Assembly (NCBI GenBank): GCA_905479495.1
Contig: CAJQMR010000011.1
Coordinates: 1-64,000, forward strand
Direction: 5' to 3'
DNA: 64,000 nucleotides
Origin: an uncultured Anaerolineae bacterium
Lineage (GTDB): Bacteria > Chloroflexota > Anaerolineae > Promineifilales > Promineifilaceae
Positions 51,406 to 60,860 of this stretch are shown here, one piece after another. Within the stretch, counting starts at the first letter, position 1; each line of letters begins with the position of its first letter. The notes below the pieces were generated by a model, which did not search any database, was not told the origin of the DNA, and saw nothing but the letters and a program-made list of their open reading frames with translations. A program made the translations under genes and the position numbers.

Positions 51406-54400
51406 TCATTCAGACTGGTTCTTTTCATGTATATCTGCAGACACATTCAAACGTTGATCAATGATCTTGGCTTGTTCAAGTAACTGTAAATTTTGGATGG
51501 ATTCAGCTAACTTGACAGCTTCTGCACTGTATATTTTTGCTTGCTTTCCGTCAATCGTGCTTAAAAGCTCTGCTAGGCCAATTAATGCTGCACATTCAAT
51601 ACGCTGCAAGTGATTTTGTTGCCCGATTTTTAATGCCTGACTGTACAAAGATTGTGCTCGTTTTGAATCTCCTAGCTCGCTTTTTGTATCGGCCAGAAAA
51701 ATTAATGCGGTTGCCATTAAATAACGATTCTCTATCGATTTTGAAAGCCGCAAGCCCCGCTCCAGACGTTCCACTGCTAAGTTGGTTTCGCCCAGCAGAC
51801 GATAATTTTTGCCGAGGTTGATGTTTAGTTCTCCCTGCCCAGTTAGATTACCACTTGTATTTGCTAATTCAAGACCCAGTTGCAAATAGTATTGTGCGCC
51901 CAAATAATCGCCTCGTTCAGTTAGTATCATGCTGAGGTTGTTAACCAAAGACGATTGACGATGGCGATCCCCCAATTGTTCGCAGATCGATAGAGCTTGC
52001 TCCATCGACTGTTGAGCGACAAGTAAGTCACCTTGATGGTAGCAAACAAGACCAATGCTGTTGAGACTGCCAATTAGGGCTTGCGCGTTGCCTACTGTCT
52101 GCCATGCGGCGCACGCTTTTTTAAGATGATCGTGGGCGGTATCGTAGCGGTTTTGGATGTCATTGATGATGCCCAAATGATGGTGACACCAGCCGATAAT
52201 CACGGTGTCATCAAGGGTGTGGGCAATGTCGAGGGCATGATTGAGTATATTTTTAGCCGACTTATGCTCCCCCAATCGCCAAAGCGATTCCCCCCACAAC
52301 ACATGCCCCATCCCTTCGGCCCAATGGTCGCCACCCTGTTCTGCCAGCTTCAGTGCCGTTTTGAGTATACGTATGGCCGGCCGATAATGTCCCAGCCGAT
52401 TGAGGAAGCGCGCCTGTTCCAACCCGGTATGGGTTGCCAACGGGATGCCCGTATCTCCCCACGCCATTGCCGTGCGCAGCGTTGTGTGCATGACGGCTTC
52501 CCCTTCTCGCGCCAAACCGCGTAGTTGATAGTAAATCGAGAGCGACGTAAGGGCGTCTGTCAGTAAATCAACTTTGCGCTTTGCCAGGCTTGTTTGCCAG
52601 GCCAGACGCACATTGTCGATGTCTGGGGCAAGCAGGGTGATTGAATCGTTTGGCCTATTTTTTTGCAGCGGCTCGGTGTGTTGGGCCAGCAGGGTGAGAT
52701 AGTAGTGGGCGTGTTTGTGCGGGGTTGGGTCGGCAGACGGCCGTTTCTCAGCCGCATAAGCACGAATCACTGGATGGAGCGTGTAGCGATCTGTATCGGC
52801 ATGGCGAGTCAACAGTGACTTCTCGATAAGTGCAGCGAGGTGTTGGGCGTTTGTTTCTGCGATTTGCTGAACGGCCGTTTCCGTGAACCCACCACGAAAC
52901 ACCGCCAATCGCGCCAGCCGCTCTTGCAAGGCAGGGAGCAAGGTGCGCCAAGACATCTCGAACACAATGTGCAAACCACGATGGCGATCTGGCACATCCC
53001 GCAGTGATGCCGACAGGACATCAAATCCATCTTGCAGGCTGGCGGCGACGGCTTGCGCCGTCGTTTGGCGCGTCAGGGCCGCGGCCAGCTCAATGGCTAG
53101 CGGCAGCCCTGCCACCAGACGGCAAATGGCGCGGATGGCGGCTAGCTCATCGGACGAAATCGCGGCGGGCTGCTGCTGCGCCCGCCGCGTGGCAAACAGT
53201 TCCACTGCCTCGGATGGCATCTCATCCGTGTCGCTGGTGGGGTAGCTCAACCCGGTTAGGGCAATGGTCCACTCTGCTCGCAGCCGCAGTGCCTCCCGCG
53301 ATGTAACAATCAGCTGTAAATTTTCACACCGCTGCACCATGTCGAGAACCATCTGTGTGCCGTTAAGAAGATGCTCGAAATTGTCTAACACGAGCATCAT
53401 TTCTTTGTGCTGAAGGTGGTTGAGCAACTGTTCGACCGGGGTCGCTGATCCGGTTAAGCGCAGGTCCAAAATGATAGCAATTTCAACGGCAATCGCTTCA
53501 GCCAAATCCTCATCATCAGCGTCGAGATACGCCAGCTCAACCAGCCAGACGCCGTCCCGATACTGGCTGAGGCGACTGCGGGCAATGGTGGTGGCCAGGC
53601 GCGTTTTGCCCACACCACCTTGTCCCGTGATGGTGACCAGGCGACACCACGGTTGGTCGAGGCGAACGTGAATCTCTTGCTGGGCGGCTTGTCGGCCAAA
53701 GAATTGATCGTATGCGGGGGGTAAGTTATGGCGAACGGCCGTTACTTGTGGCCCAGTCACCAACCGTTTGGGACGAAGGTTCTGTATCAGCGCATTCATT
53801 TCGGCGGGGGGCGCAATGCCTAGCTCTGTTTGTAGCAGCGTGACGCACGCTTCATAATGAGCCATTGCCCTTTCTTCTTGACCTGCCTTAACCAGCATTT
53901 GAATATGCAGCGTGTGTGCCGTTTCATTGAGCGCATCTATTTTGAGCCATTGACGGGTAACGGCCGTTCCGAATTCAGCATCGCTCGTGGACAGCACATA
54001 CTTCCCCAGCTTGTGATATGCCGCCAAAACTTGACGACGAATATGTTCGCGTGTCACCGTGATCCATTCATTGAATTGGGGCGCGTTGGACAGATGAAAG
54101 TCGGCGAGGAAGTCGCCATGATAGGTGTCGAGGGCGTTTTTTAGGGTGGTGGCTTTTTCGGCCGTGTCGATCTGACCCATGCCGGTCAATGCCTGGAGCA
54201 AAATGACGGAATCAACTTGCTGCTGATTTTCGGGCGTAAGTTCTACCGTTTTGCGCGTGACCAGCAGCGCGTCGCCAACCTGCTTACGCAGGCGGCTCAG
54301 GGCTGTGCGTAAATTGGTCAAGGATTGTTTAGTGGAGCTACTCTCCCAAAGTAATTCGGCGAGGAAATCACGCTGATGAGACTGCCTTGTTTGGGCAAGA

Positions 54401-54498
54401 TAAATGAGTAATGCAGCCTCTTTTTGGCTGCGAAACTGGGCCAAGGGCACACCATTTTTTGACAAAACAGTTTGTCCAAGCAATGTAAACGACAGCAT
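51406..54498 (-). CDS. second SARP-type STAND regulator with TPR repeats
   Basis: 1030 residues with the same plan as the 48166 product but diverged in sequence. It has a winged helix (about 1-95, FRSQKEAALLIYLAQTRQS...LSRLRKQVG) and a bacterial activation domain (to about 245). The NTPase starts near 265 (QFFGRQAAQQEIHVRL, Walker A GQGGVGKTRLA at about 291, Walker B EMMLVLDNFEHLL, GLPLAIELA). A long TPR region covers about 640-1000 (for example LEQALSICEQLGDRHRQSSL). It is convergent with the peptide gene, and its upstream region holds a CRP-like site. Having two such regulators around one peptide gene suggests a paired circuit. Confidence 0.88.
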   Translation of the reverse strand: MLSFTLLGQTVLSKNGVPLAQFRSQKEAALLIYLAQTRQSHQRDFLAELLWESSSTKQSLTNLRTALSRLRKQVGDALLVTRKTVELTPENQQQVDSVILLQALTGMGQIDTAEKATTLKNALDTYHGDFLADFHLSNAPQFNEWITVTREHIRRQVLAAYHKLGKYVLSTSDAEFGTAVTRQWLKIDALNETAHTLHIQMLVKAGQEERAMAHYEACVTLLQTELGIAPPAEMNALIQNLRPKRLVTGPQVTAVRHNLPPAYDQFFGRQAAQQEIHVRLDQPWCRLVTITGQGGVGKTRLATTIARSRLSQYRDGVWLVELAYLDADDEDLAEAIAVEIAIILDLRLTGSATPVEQLLNHLQHKEMMLVLDNFEHLLNGTQMVLDMVQRCENLQLIVTSREALRLRAEWTIALTGLSYPTSDTDEMPSEAVELFATRRAQQQPAAISSDELAAIRAICRLVAGLPLAIELAAALTRQTTAQAVAASLQDGFDVLSASLRDVPDRHRGLHIVFEMSWRTLLPALQERLARLAVFRGGFTETAVQQIAETNAQHLAALIEKSLLTRHADTDRYTLHPVIRAYAAEKRPSADPTPHKHAHYYLTLLAQHTEPLQKNRPNDSITLLAPDIDNVRLAWQTSLAKRKVDLLTDALTSLSIYYQLRGLAREGEAVMHTTLRTAMAWGDTGIPLATHTGLEQARFLNRLGHYRPAIRILKTALKLAEQGGDHWAEGMGHVLWGESLWRLGEHKSAKNILNHALDIAHTLDDTVIIGWCHHHLGIINDIQNRYDTAHDHLKKACAAWQTVGNAQALIGSLNSIGLVCYHQGDLLVAQQSMEQALSICEQLGDRHRQSSLVNNLSMILTERGDYLGAQYYLQLGLELANTSGNLTGQGELNINLGKNYRLLGETNLAVERLERGLRLSKSIENRYLMATALIFLADTKSELGDSKRAQSLYSQALKIGQQNHLQRIECAALIGLAELLSTIDGKQAKIYSAEAVKLAESIQNLQLLEQAKIIDQRLNVSADIHEKNQSE

Positions 54499-54586
54499 CG
54501 ATGGTCTCCAGCAAGTGAACGGTCTGGAAAATTATACACTTTTTGTAACTATTCAGGTACTTACGAGCCAAGCCTCATAGCCAGTT

Positions 54587-54602
54587 CGTGACAAACATCA
54601 CA
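54587..54602. promoter_or_regulatory. CRP-like site between the SARP regulator and the transporter
   Basis: CGTGACAAACATCACA fits (T)GTGA-N6-TCACA with one mismatch in the left arm. It lies about 90 bases before the SARP gene start (minus) and 119 before the transporter (plus). It is weaker than the 39305 site. Confidence 0.5.
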
Positions 54603-54640
54603 TGCCATTGCCTGCTGATTTGGGTAGGATGCTTTTGTTC

Positions 54641-54704
54641 GGTAATCGGTAAGCGGTGAGCCGTTATCCGACTACGGCTCACCGCTTACTGAATACGGAT
54701 TACC
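54641..54704. repeat. large palindrome of the GGTAATCGG repeat family
   Basis: A perfect 16-base stem (54649-54664 with 54674-54689, arm GTAAGCGGTGAGCCGT) is extended by GGTAATC/GATTACC (54641-54647, 54698-54704). It is the largest copy of a repeat also present at 33764-33807 and 48145-48175. It lies 16 bases before the transporter start, so a hairpin there could affect its translation. Confidence 0.75.
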
Positions 54705-54720
54705 GTTAACGAGGAAAAAT

Positions 54721-56583
54721 ATGACGCTTGAAATGTGGCTGGTGCTGGGCATCCTGGTAGCGGCAATTGTTTTATTTATTACCGAATGGCTGCGCGTGGA
54801 TGTAGTGGCGCTGGGCGTGCTGCTGTCGCTTATGGTGACGGGTGTATTGACCACGGGTGAGGCGCTGGCGGGGTTTTCCAGTACGGCCGTTCTCACCATT
54901 GCTGCCTTGTTTGTCGTGGGGGGGGCGGTGCTGCACACTGGGCTGGCTGGAGCCATTGGCCGCCGCATCCTCACCATTGCCGGGGATAGTGAATGGCGGC
55001 TCGTCTTGGTGATCATGGGGGCGGTGGTTCTGCTCTCCGGCTTTATGAGCGATACCGGCACGGTGGCCGTTTTGCTGCCGGCAATCATCAGCCTAGCGAC
55101 CAGCACTAAAATTAGTCCGGCCAAGCTGCTGATTCCGCTGGCGTTTGGCTCGCTGCTGGGCGGAGCCATGACCCTGATCGGCACGCCGCCCAACATCATC
55201 GTTAGCGAGGTGCTGCAAGACGCGGGCTACGAACCGTTTTTCTTCTTCAGCTACACACCGATGGGGCTAGTACTGGCTGCCATTGGCATCACCTTTATGA
55301 TTTTTGTAGGTCGCCGCCTTCTGCCGGACCGTCAGGTGGCGGTGGAAAAGCAGGTGGTAGCCACGCCCAAAGAATTGGTGGATGTGTACCGTTTGCCGGA
55401 AAATTTACTGCGCCTGCGCGTACGGCGTGGTTCTGGGCTGATTGGCCGCACTGTGTTCGAGTCCAGCTTGCGTGAGCAGTTTGACGTGACGGTGCTGAAG
55501 ATTATGCGCCCGCCCGATTTGTGGGATTTGGCCGAAAGCGAAGGTATCCACACCGAGCTTAAAGATACGCCAATTATTCCTGACAAAGAGGTGACCATTG
55601 AGCGCAATGATGTGCTGATTGTGCAGGGGGAGGTAACGGCCGTTAATCAAGCTGCCATTCATTGGGGCCTGGCCGTGCAGCCTGCCAAACCAAAGGATTC
55701 TAAAGCGCTGCTTAGCCGTGAAGTGGGTGTGGCCGAACTGCTGCTGCCACCGCGCTCCAGCCTACTAGGAAAAACGTTGGCTGAAGTACGCTTTGGCACT
55801 ACCTACCGCCTCACTGTGTTGGCGATTGGCCGCCCTGGCACGCAGGAACCACTCAACCTCAAAACGACGCGCTTGCAGTTTGGTGATACGCTGGTGGTGC
55901 AGGGGCGCTGGCATGACATATCGCGCCTGCGTGATTTTCGGCGGGACTTTGTGGTGATGGGTGAGCCGGAATCCGAAGTGGATCGGCCACCGCGCAGTAA
56001 GGCCCGCTGGGCGGCGATTATCATGATTGGCATGTTGGTGCTGATGGTGGGCGAATTTGTGCCGCTGGTGACCGCTTCTCTGATAGCGGCGCTGCTCATT
56101 GTGCTGACTGGCTGCCTGACGATGGATAAAGCATACGACGCCATCGATTGGCGCAGTATTGTCCTTATTGCCGGGATGCTGCCGATGAGCACGGCGCTGG
56201 AGAAGGTAGGGCTGGTGAATTTGATTGCTACCGGCTTTGTCGATACTTTAGGGGGAATCGGTCCGCTGGCGGTGATGATTGGGCTCTTTTTATTGACGTC
56301 TGTTTTTACCCAGGTGCTGTCTAACACAGCCACAACGGTGGTAATTGCTCCGATTGCTTTGGCGGCGGCGCAGACGTTGGGCATCCAGCCGCAGGCGTTT
56401 CTAATGGCGGTGGCGATTGCTGCCTCGATGGCCTTTGCTTCACCTGTGGCTTCCCCGGCCAACACGCTGGTGATGGGGGCCGGCAATTACCGCTTTAGTG
56501 ATTATGTAAAAGTTGGCGTGCCGCTTATTTTGCTGATGCTGGTGGCGGTCGTGTTGCTGCTGCCTTTGATTTTTCCGTTTTAG
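54721..56583 (+). CDS. SLC13-type anion transporter with two RCK-C (TrkA-C) domains
   Basis: 620 residues. Two sets of hydrophobic segments (about 4-190 and 435-618) surround two soluble TrkA-C/RCK-C modules at about 220-300 and 330-405 (for example LRVRRGSGLIGRTVFESSL). The N-terminal segment GTPPNIIVSEVL and the C-terminal TASPANTLVMG-like motif SPVASPANTLVMGAG are the paired substrate and sodium clamps of the DASS/SLC13 family. It likely imports sulfate or dicarboxylates with sodium, gated or regulated through the RCK domains. Substrate not determined. GAGG precedes the ATG. Confidence 0.88.
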   Translation: MTLEMWLVLGILVAAIVLFITEWLRVDVVALGVLLSLMVTGVLTTGEALAGFSSTAVLTIAALFVVGGAVLHTGLAGAIGRRILTIAGDSEWRLVLVIMGAVVLLSGFMSDTGTVAVLLPAIISLATSTKISPAKLLIPLAFGSLLGGAMTLIGTPPNIIVSEVLQDAGYEPFFFFSYTPMGLVLAAIGITFMIFVGRRLLPDRQVAVEKQVVATPKELVDVYRLPENLLRLRVRRGSGLIGRTVFESSLREQFDVTVLKIMRPPDLWDLAESEGIHTELKDTPIIPDKEVTIERNDVLIVQGEVTAVNQAAIHWGLAVQPAKPKDSKALLSREVGVAELLLPPRSSLLGKTLAEVRFGTTYRLTVLAIGRPGTQEPLNLKTTRLQFGDTLVVQGRWHDISRLRDFRRDFVVMGEPESEVDRPPRSKARWAAIIMIGMLVLMVGEFVPLVTASLIAALLIVLTGCLTMDKAYDAIDWRSIVLIAGMLPMSTALEKVGLVNLIATGFVDTLGGIGPLAVMIGLFLLTSVFTQVLSNTATTVVIAPIALAAAQTLGIQPQAFLMAVAIAASMAFASPVASPANTLVMGAGNYRFSDYVKVGVPLILLMLVAVVLLLPLIFPF

Positions 56584-56716
56584 GGAGATTGGAGACTGGA
56601 GATTAGAGATTGGAGGAGTTCGCATCTGAGGATGCTTACTCCTCGTTTTCTCGTTTTATTGTAGCCGCGATTTTTTACCGTGAAAAATCGCGCGGAAAGA
56701 ATCCGCGGCTACGGGT
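56584..56716. repeat. tandem GGAGATT units and convergent-gene terminator
   Basis: GAGATTGGAGACTGGAGATT followed by AGAGATTGGAG (56584-56617) is a short tandem repeat. After it, GTAGCCGCG (56661-56669) pairs with CGCGGCTAC (56704-56712), with an inner CGCGATTTTT/AAAAATCGCG stem. The nested hairpin lies between the convergent transporter and glucosidase genes and should stop transcription from both. Confidence 0.7.
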
Positions 56717-58330
56717 TTAGAGTTGGAGGATGAGCCCTTCGTTGGGGGCGAGGGGGAGATTGGAGAGGGTTACCGTGCCTTTGTGCTGCATGTCGGTGGC
56801 GAGGGTGATGATGGCCTGTTCGCCTAAATCCGTTATGTTAACTTCTTGCGGTTCCCCGGTAAAATTGAGGATCATGAGGAAGGAACGGCCGTTCCCCTCA
56901 CCATCTTTCCGTACATAGGCAAAAACATTCTCATTATTTGGCTCCACGGCACGATAGCTGCCCCCATGCAAAGCTGGTTCAGCCTGGCGCAGGGTAGTAA
57001 GGGCGCGATAGAAGTTGAGCATGGATGTGGGATCGTTGTTTTGGGCGGCGACGTTAACCTTCGTGTAGTTATTAGCTACAGGCAGCCAGGGAACGGCCGT
57101 TTCCCCCGTAAATCCCGCATGAACTGAATCATCCCACTGCATCGGCGTGCGTTCTGGGTCGCGGCCAATGAGGTGGGCAATCTCCGGCTGGTTAACGGCG
57201 GGTGGGTCCTGCACATACTCGGGCGGAATGTGGCCATCTACCATGCCGATTTCCTCGCCGTAATAGCTGGTGGGTGTGCCGCGCAGCGTTAGCAGCAGCA
57301 TGTTGGCCACGCGTGCCTGGTCCGTGCCCACGCGCGTGGCGATGCGATGCTGGTCATGGTTGCCCAGCACCCAGTTCGGCCAGGCACCTTCAGGTAGGGC
57401 TGCCTCGTAACTGTCCACCAGTTGGCGGACGGTTTGTGCCGTCCATTGGCTCAAAATGAGATGGAAATTGAAAGGCAAATGGCACTCATCAAAATTTGTG
57501 CCGTAGTAAGTGATCAACTGATCATACGGTAGGTAAATTTCCCCAACCATCATCCGTTCATCGTACGCATCCAGTACGGTGCGCATTTGGCGAATAAGGT
57601 CGTGGACTTCCGGTAGATTTTGGGTGTAAATGTGGTTCAGGCTGAACATGGGCTCCACGCCGTCCCAATTTGGATTGGGTGGTTCATTCCGAAACTGGGC
57701 ATCTTTCATCATCAGCCAGATGACATCCACACGGAAGCCATCGACCCCTTTGTCCAGCCAGAAGCGCATCACGTCTAGCATGGCGGGCAGCACATCGGGA
57801 TGCCGGTAGTTGAGTTCGGGCTGCTGGGTGACAAACTGGTGCAAATAATATTGCCCGGTGGCTTCGTCGAAGGTCCAGGCAGGGCCGCCAAAAAAGCTGA
57901 GCCAGTTGTTGGGCGGGCCGCCGTCTGGGGCGGGATCGCGCCAGATGTACCAGTCCCGTTTGGGATTATCGCGGCTGCTGCGGCTTTCCTGGAACCAGGC
58001 GTGTTCGTCGGAGGTGTGGTTGGGCACCAGGTCGATGATGAGCTTGAGGCCGCGTTCGTGTGCATCAGCCAGCAGGGCGTCGAAGTCGGCCATCGTACCA
58101 AAGAGTGGGTTGATATCGATGTAATCAGCCACATCGTAGCCAAAGTCATGCATGGGGGAGGGATACATAGGGGACAGCCAGATGGCGTCGATGTTGAGAT
58201 TTTGCAGATGATCGAGCCGCTGGCGGATGCCAGGTAGATCGCCGATACCGTCGTTGTTGCTGTCCTGGTAGGAGCGAGGGTAAATCTGGTAAATGATGCC
58301 TTTTTGCCACCAAAGCAGGTTTTGATTCAT
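56717..58330 (-). CDS. GH13 alpha-glucosidase
   Basis: 537 residues of glycoside hydrolase family 13. WWQKGIIYQIYPRSYQDSN opens the barrel, and LIIDLVPNHTSDEHAWF is region I. DGFRVDVIWLM holds the catalytic nucleophile Asp (about 200), MMVGEIYLP the acid/base Glu (about 262), and LGNHDQHRI the third Asp (about 328). The QIYPRSYQDSNNDGIGDLPGI start is that of oligo-1,6-glucosidases and sucrose/trehalose-acting relatives. It hydrolyses alpha-glucosidic bonds, and its substrate is probably a small sugar because of the cluster beside it. It has no signal peptide, so it acts in the cytoplasm. It is divergent from the fusion gene at 58681. Confidence 0.9.
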   Translation of the reverse strand: MNQNLLWWQKGIIYQIYPRSYQDSNNDGIGDLPGIRQRLDHLQNLNIDAIWLSPMYPSPMHDFGYDVADYIDINPLFGTMADFDALLADAHERGLKLIIDLVPNHTSDEHAWFQESRSSRDNPKRDWYIWRDPAPDGGPPNNWLSFFGGPAWTFDEATGQYYLHQFVTQQPELNYRHPDVLPAMLDVMRFWLDKGVDGFRVDVIWLMMKDAQFRNEPPNPNWDGVEPMFSLNHIYTQNLPEVHDLIRQMRTVLDAYDERMMVGEIYLPYDQLITYYGTNFDECHLPFNFHLILSQWTAQTVRQLVDSYEAALPEGAWPNWVLGNHDQHRIATRVGTDQARVANMLLLTLRGTPTSYYGEEIGMVDGHIPPEYVQDPPAVNQPEIAHLIGRDPERTPMQWDDSVHAGFTGETAVPWLPVANNYTKVNVAAQNNDPTSMLNFYRALTTLRQAEPALHGGSYRAVEPNNENVFAYVRKDGEGNGRSFLMILNFTGEPQEVNITDLGEQAIITLATDMQHKGTVTLSNLPLAPNEGLILQL

Positions 58331-58680
58331 GGTATGAACTCCAATTTTTAGCGATGGATGATAGATGATTGGGGCGAAATATTCAATGGTTTTTCCTGGC
58401 GTTTATGGGTGAAACGGCCGTAAACAATTCGTCAACTTTTTGGAAGACTTTTATAATGCTATATGTGAACAGTGGAAACTTGTCTGAACAAAGTGGTAAA
58501 CTGTAGAATAAATTCTCGTAAGTTTCCTGTATTCCCACTAACCATGCCATCGCAGCACGGCGCAACAAAATCGAGAATATATACCCCAACAGCCCATGCC
58601 CGTTTGGCACGCGCGCTGTTTGGATTTGGGCATCAAATTTGCCCTCGGCATTATTGATTTGATAAATAGAAGGAGATATT
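58331..58680. promoter_or_regulatory. divergent control region of the sugar cluster
   Basis: About 350 bases. A -10-like TATAAT (58452-58457) is preceded by only a poor -35 (TCAACT-like). Each side has an ACGGCCGT copy nearby (58413). GAAGGAGATATT precedes the TTG start of the fusion gene. No palindromic operator was recognised. Confidence 0.45.
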
Positions 58681-60759
58681 TTGGATTCAGCAACAATTCG
58701 TTTTTTCGTCTCTGATTTGGATGGTACGTTACTAGGGGATGATGAAGCATTGGCACAGTTTAGGCAGATTTGGGAATCGGAGCCAGTGGAGGAACGGCCG
58801 TTGCTCTGCTACAACACCGGTCGTTTGCTGGATGATGTGCTCCATTTGGTGTCTAGTGGCCTATTGCCCCAGCCAGATTATATCATCAGTGGGGTGGGCA
58901 CTTCCGTCTATGACATGGCAACGGGGGAACTGCTCAAACAGTTTACAGAAATATTGGAAGAAGGCTGGAATCTAGAAACCGTTGAGCAATTTATCAACCA
59001 GATCGATCTGCCGTTGCAAAAACAGCCGCATCATTTCCAAAATGCGTACAAATCAAGCTGGTATTTTGATGACGCTACGCCAGAGCAGCTAGAGAGAATT
59101 CAGGCTGGCCTGGAAGAGTTGGGACTGGAACACCATCTGGTGTATTCCAGCAGCCGCCATCTGGACATTTTGCCCAAGTGGGCCAACAAAGGGAACGCGC
59201 TGCGCTGGCTGTTGAGCCATTTGCATATTCCCACCAGCGAGGTGCTGGTGGCTGGCGACAGCGGCAATGACAGTGCCATGTTTCAGCTGAAAGGGGCGCG
59301 CGGTATTATTCCTGGCAATGCCCAGCCGGAGCTGATTGCCCAAACCAGAGGGATGCCACTTTATGAAGCGCCGCCAAGCGAGGTGTGTGCCCAGGCGGTG
59401 TTGGCGGGACTTAAGCATTTTCAGGTTTTGCAGACGATTGAATTGGCAGAACGGCCGTCTGATCAACACCCGCTGTATGAAGCCATCCGCACCTCTGGGG
59501 GCGAAGAAGTTGAACATTTGTCTCAGGAGCAACTGGCCTTTATCCGCCAGGGATACCACAAAGCGATTGAAGCCCTCAAACGCAACATTACGCCGCTGGG
59601 CTTTTCCGCCTGCTCGCTGGAAGACAATGATGTGACCGGCACGGACGAAAATTACCGCAGCGTCTGGGCACGAGATGGGGCGCTGACCATTTTGGGTTCC
59701 CTGGCCCTGACCAACCAGGATGAAGCGATTCACCAATGCCAGCGGCAAACGCTGATCACCTTGCTGGAGCATATTTCGCCCAATGGCCAGGTGCCAGCCA
59801 ATGTGCGTATCGACGATGAAAGCCCTGATTATTCTGGCGTAGGGGGGATTGCTTCGGTAGACAGCGGTCTGTGGGTGATCATTGCCTTTTATGCGTACGT
59901 TTCGCACATGCGTGATCACGAGTTTTTGCGACGCTACATCGACAAATTGCAACGCATTATCGACTGGCTGGGCGCGCACGACAGCAATAACGACGCGCTG
60001 CTGGAAATTCCTGAAGCAGGCGACTGGACCGATCTGTTTGGCCGCAGCTACAACGTTTTGTACGATGAAGTGCTTTGGTATCAGTGTAATGTCTGTTTCG
60101 GCCGTTTGCTGCAAATGCTGGGGGATGAGCAGCGGGCAGGGGATTATTTCCGCTGGGCCAGAGTGATCAAGCGGGAAATCCGCAATAATTTTTGGCCAAC
60201 AACCGCACAAAATGGCGATCAGTCGGTTTCCTTCGCTGAACGGCAATTTTCTTTGGGGGATGCCCGTTACTTGATTGCTCAAATAACCCCCTTTGATTTT
60301 AGCTGGCGTTGTGACACGCTGGGAAATTTGTTGGCTTTTTTATATGATGTGGTTGATGTTGGTCATGCCAGCCAAACCTTTCGTTTTATGTGGGGGGTGG
60401 GGGTTAACGATCCGTTTCCCATTACCAACTTGTATCCTGCCGTAATGTCTGGTGACAACGATTGGCGGTCTTATTACACCGTCAATTTACTGAATCTGCC
60501 CCACCATTATCACAATGGTGGTATTTGGCCTTTTGTGGGCGGGCATTGGGTGCGGTTTATCAACAAGCTAGGGCTGCGCGACATGGCTTTGAATGAACTG
60601 TATCGTTTAACAGAATTAAACAAATTGGGTACCAATTACGAATGGGAGTTTAATGAATGGGCACACGGCCGTACCGGCCGCCCCATGGGTAAAGCGTTTC
60701 AGGCATGGTCTGCCTCAGAATTTATCCATGCCTGCCATGCACTCCATGTAATTGCCTAA
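58681..60759 (+). CDS. sugar-phosphate phosphatase fused to a GH-type (alpha/alpha)6 domain
   Basis: 692 residues, TTG start supported by GGAG at about 58671. Residues 1-245 form a HAD phosphatase of the sucrose-phosphatase type: nucleophile motif SDLDGT at 11-16, and GDSGNDSAMF near 198. Residues about 290-692 form an alpha-barrel glycosidase like amylo-alpha-1,6-glucosidases or neutral invertases, with VWARDGALTILG and an EAGDWTDLFGRSYNVLYDE segment holding acidic residues. A fusion of a phosphatase with a glycosidase in one chain is unusual. The next gene is a sucrose-phosphate-synthase-like transferase, so the phosphatase half would complete sucrose (or mannosylfructose) synthesis. Confidence 0.85.
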   Translation: MDSATIRFFVSDLDGTLLGDDEALAQFRQIWESEPVEERPLLCYNTGRLLDDVLHLVSSGLLPQPDYIISGVGTSVYDMATGELLKQFTEILEEGWNLETVEQFINQIDLPLQKQPHHFQNAYKSSWYFDDATPEQLERIQAGLEELGLEHHLVYSSSRHLDILPKWANKGNALRWLLSHLHIPTSEVLVAGDSGNDSAMFQLKGARGIIPGNAQPELIAQTRGMPLYEAPPSEVCAQAVLAGLKHFQVLQTIELAERPSDQHPLYEAIRTSGGEEVEHLSQEQLAFIRQGYHKAIEALKRNITPLGFSACSLEDNDVTGTDENYRSVWARDGALTILGSLALTNQDEAIHQCQRQTLITLLEHISPNGQVPANVRIDDESPDYSGVGGIASVDSGLWVIIAFYAYVSHMRDHEFLRRYIDKLQRIIDWLGAHDSNNDALLEIPEAGDWTDLFGRSYNVLYDEVLWYQCNVCFGRLLQMLGDEQRAGDYFRWARVIKREIRNNFWPTTAQNGDQSVSFAERQFSLGDARYLIAQITPFDFSWRCDTLGNLLAFLYDVVDVGHASQTFRFMWGVGVNDPFPITNLYPAVMSGDNDWRSYYTVNLLNLPHHYHNGGIWPFVGGHWVRFINKLGLRDMALNELYRLTELNKLGTNYEWEFNEWAHGRTGRPMGKAFQAWSASEFIHACHALHVIA

Positions 60760-60860
60760 AATAAAAGCATTAAGGTGGGCATGACGTACTTGCACATTGA
60801 TTTTATAGCAAAGTGCTGCGGTAAAAGTGTGTCGCACCTCTGTTAAGGAGAAGATGTTTC

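Noticed and set aside
59089..60282. A 397-codon minus-strand open frame opposite the phosphatase/glycosidase fusion
   Set aside because: It is the antisense of a well-supported gene, with no start signals and atypical residue use; long antisense frames are common in GC-rich genes.
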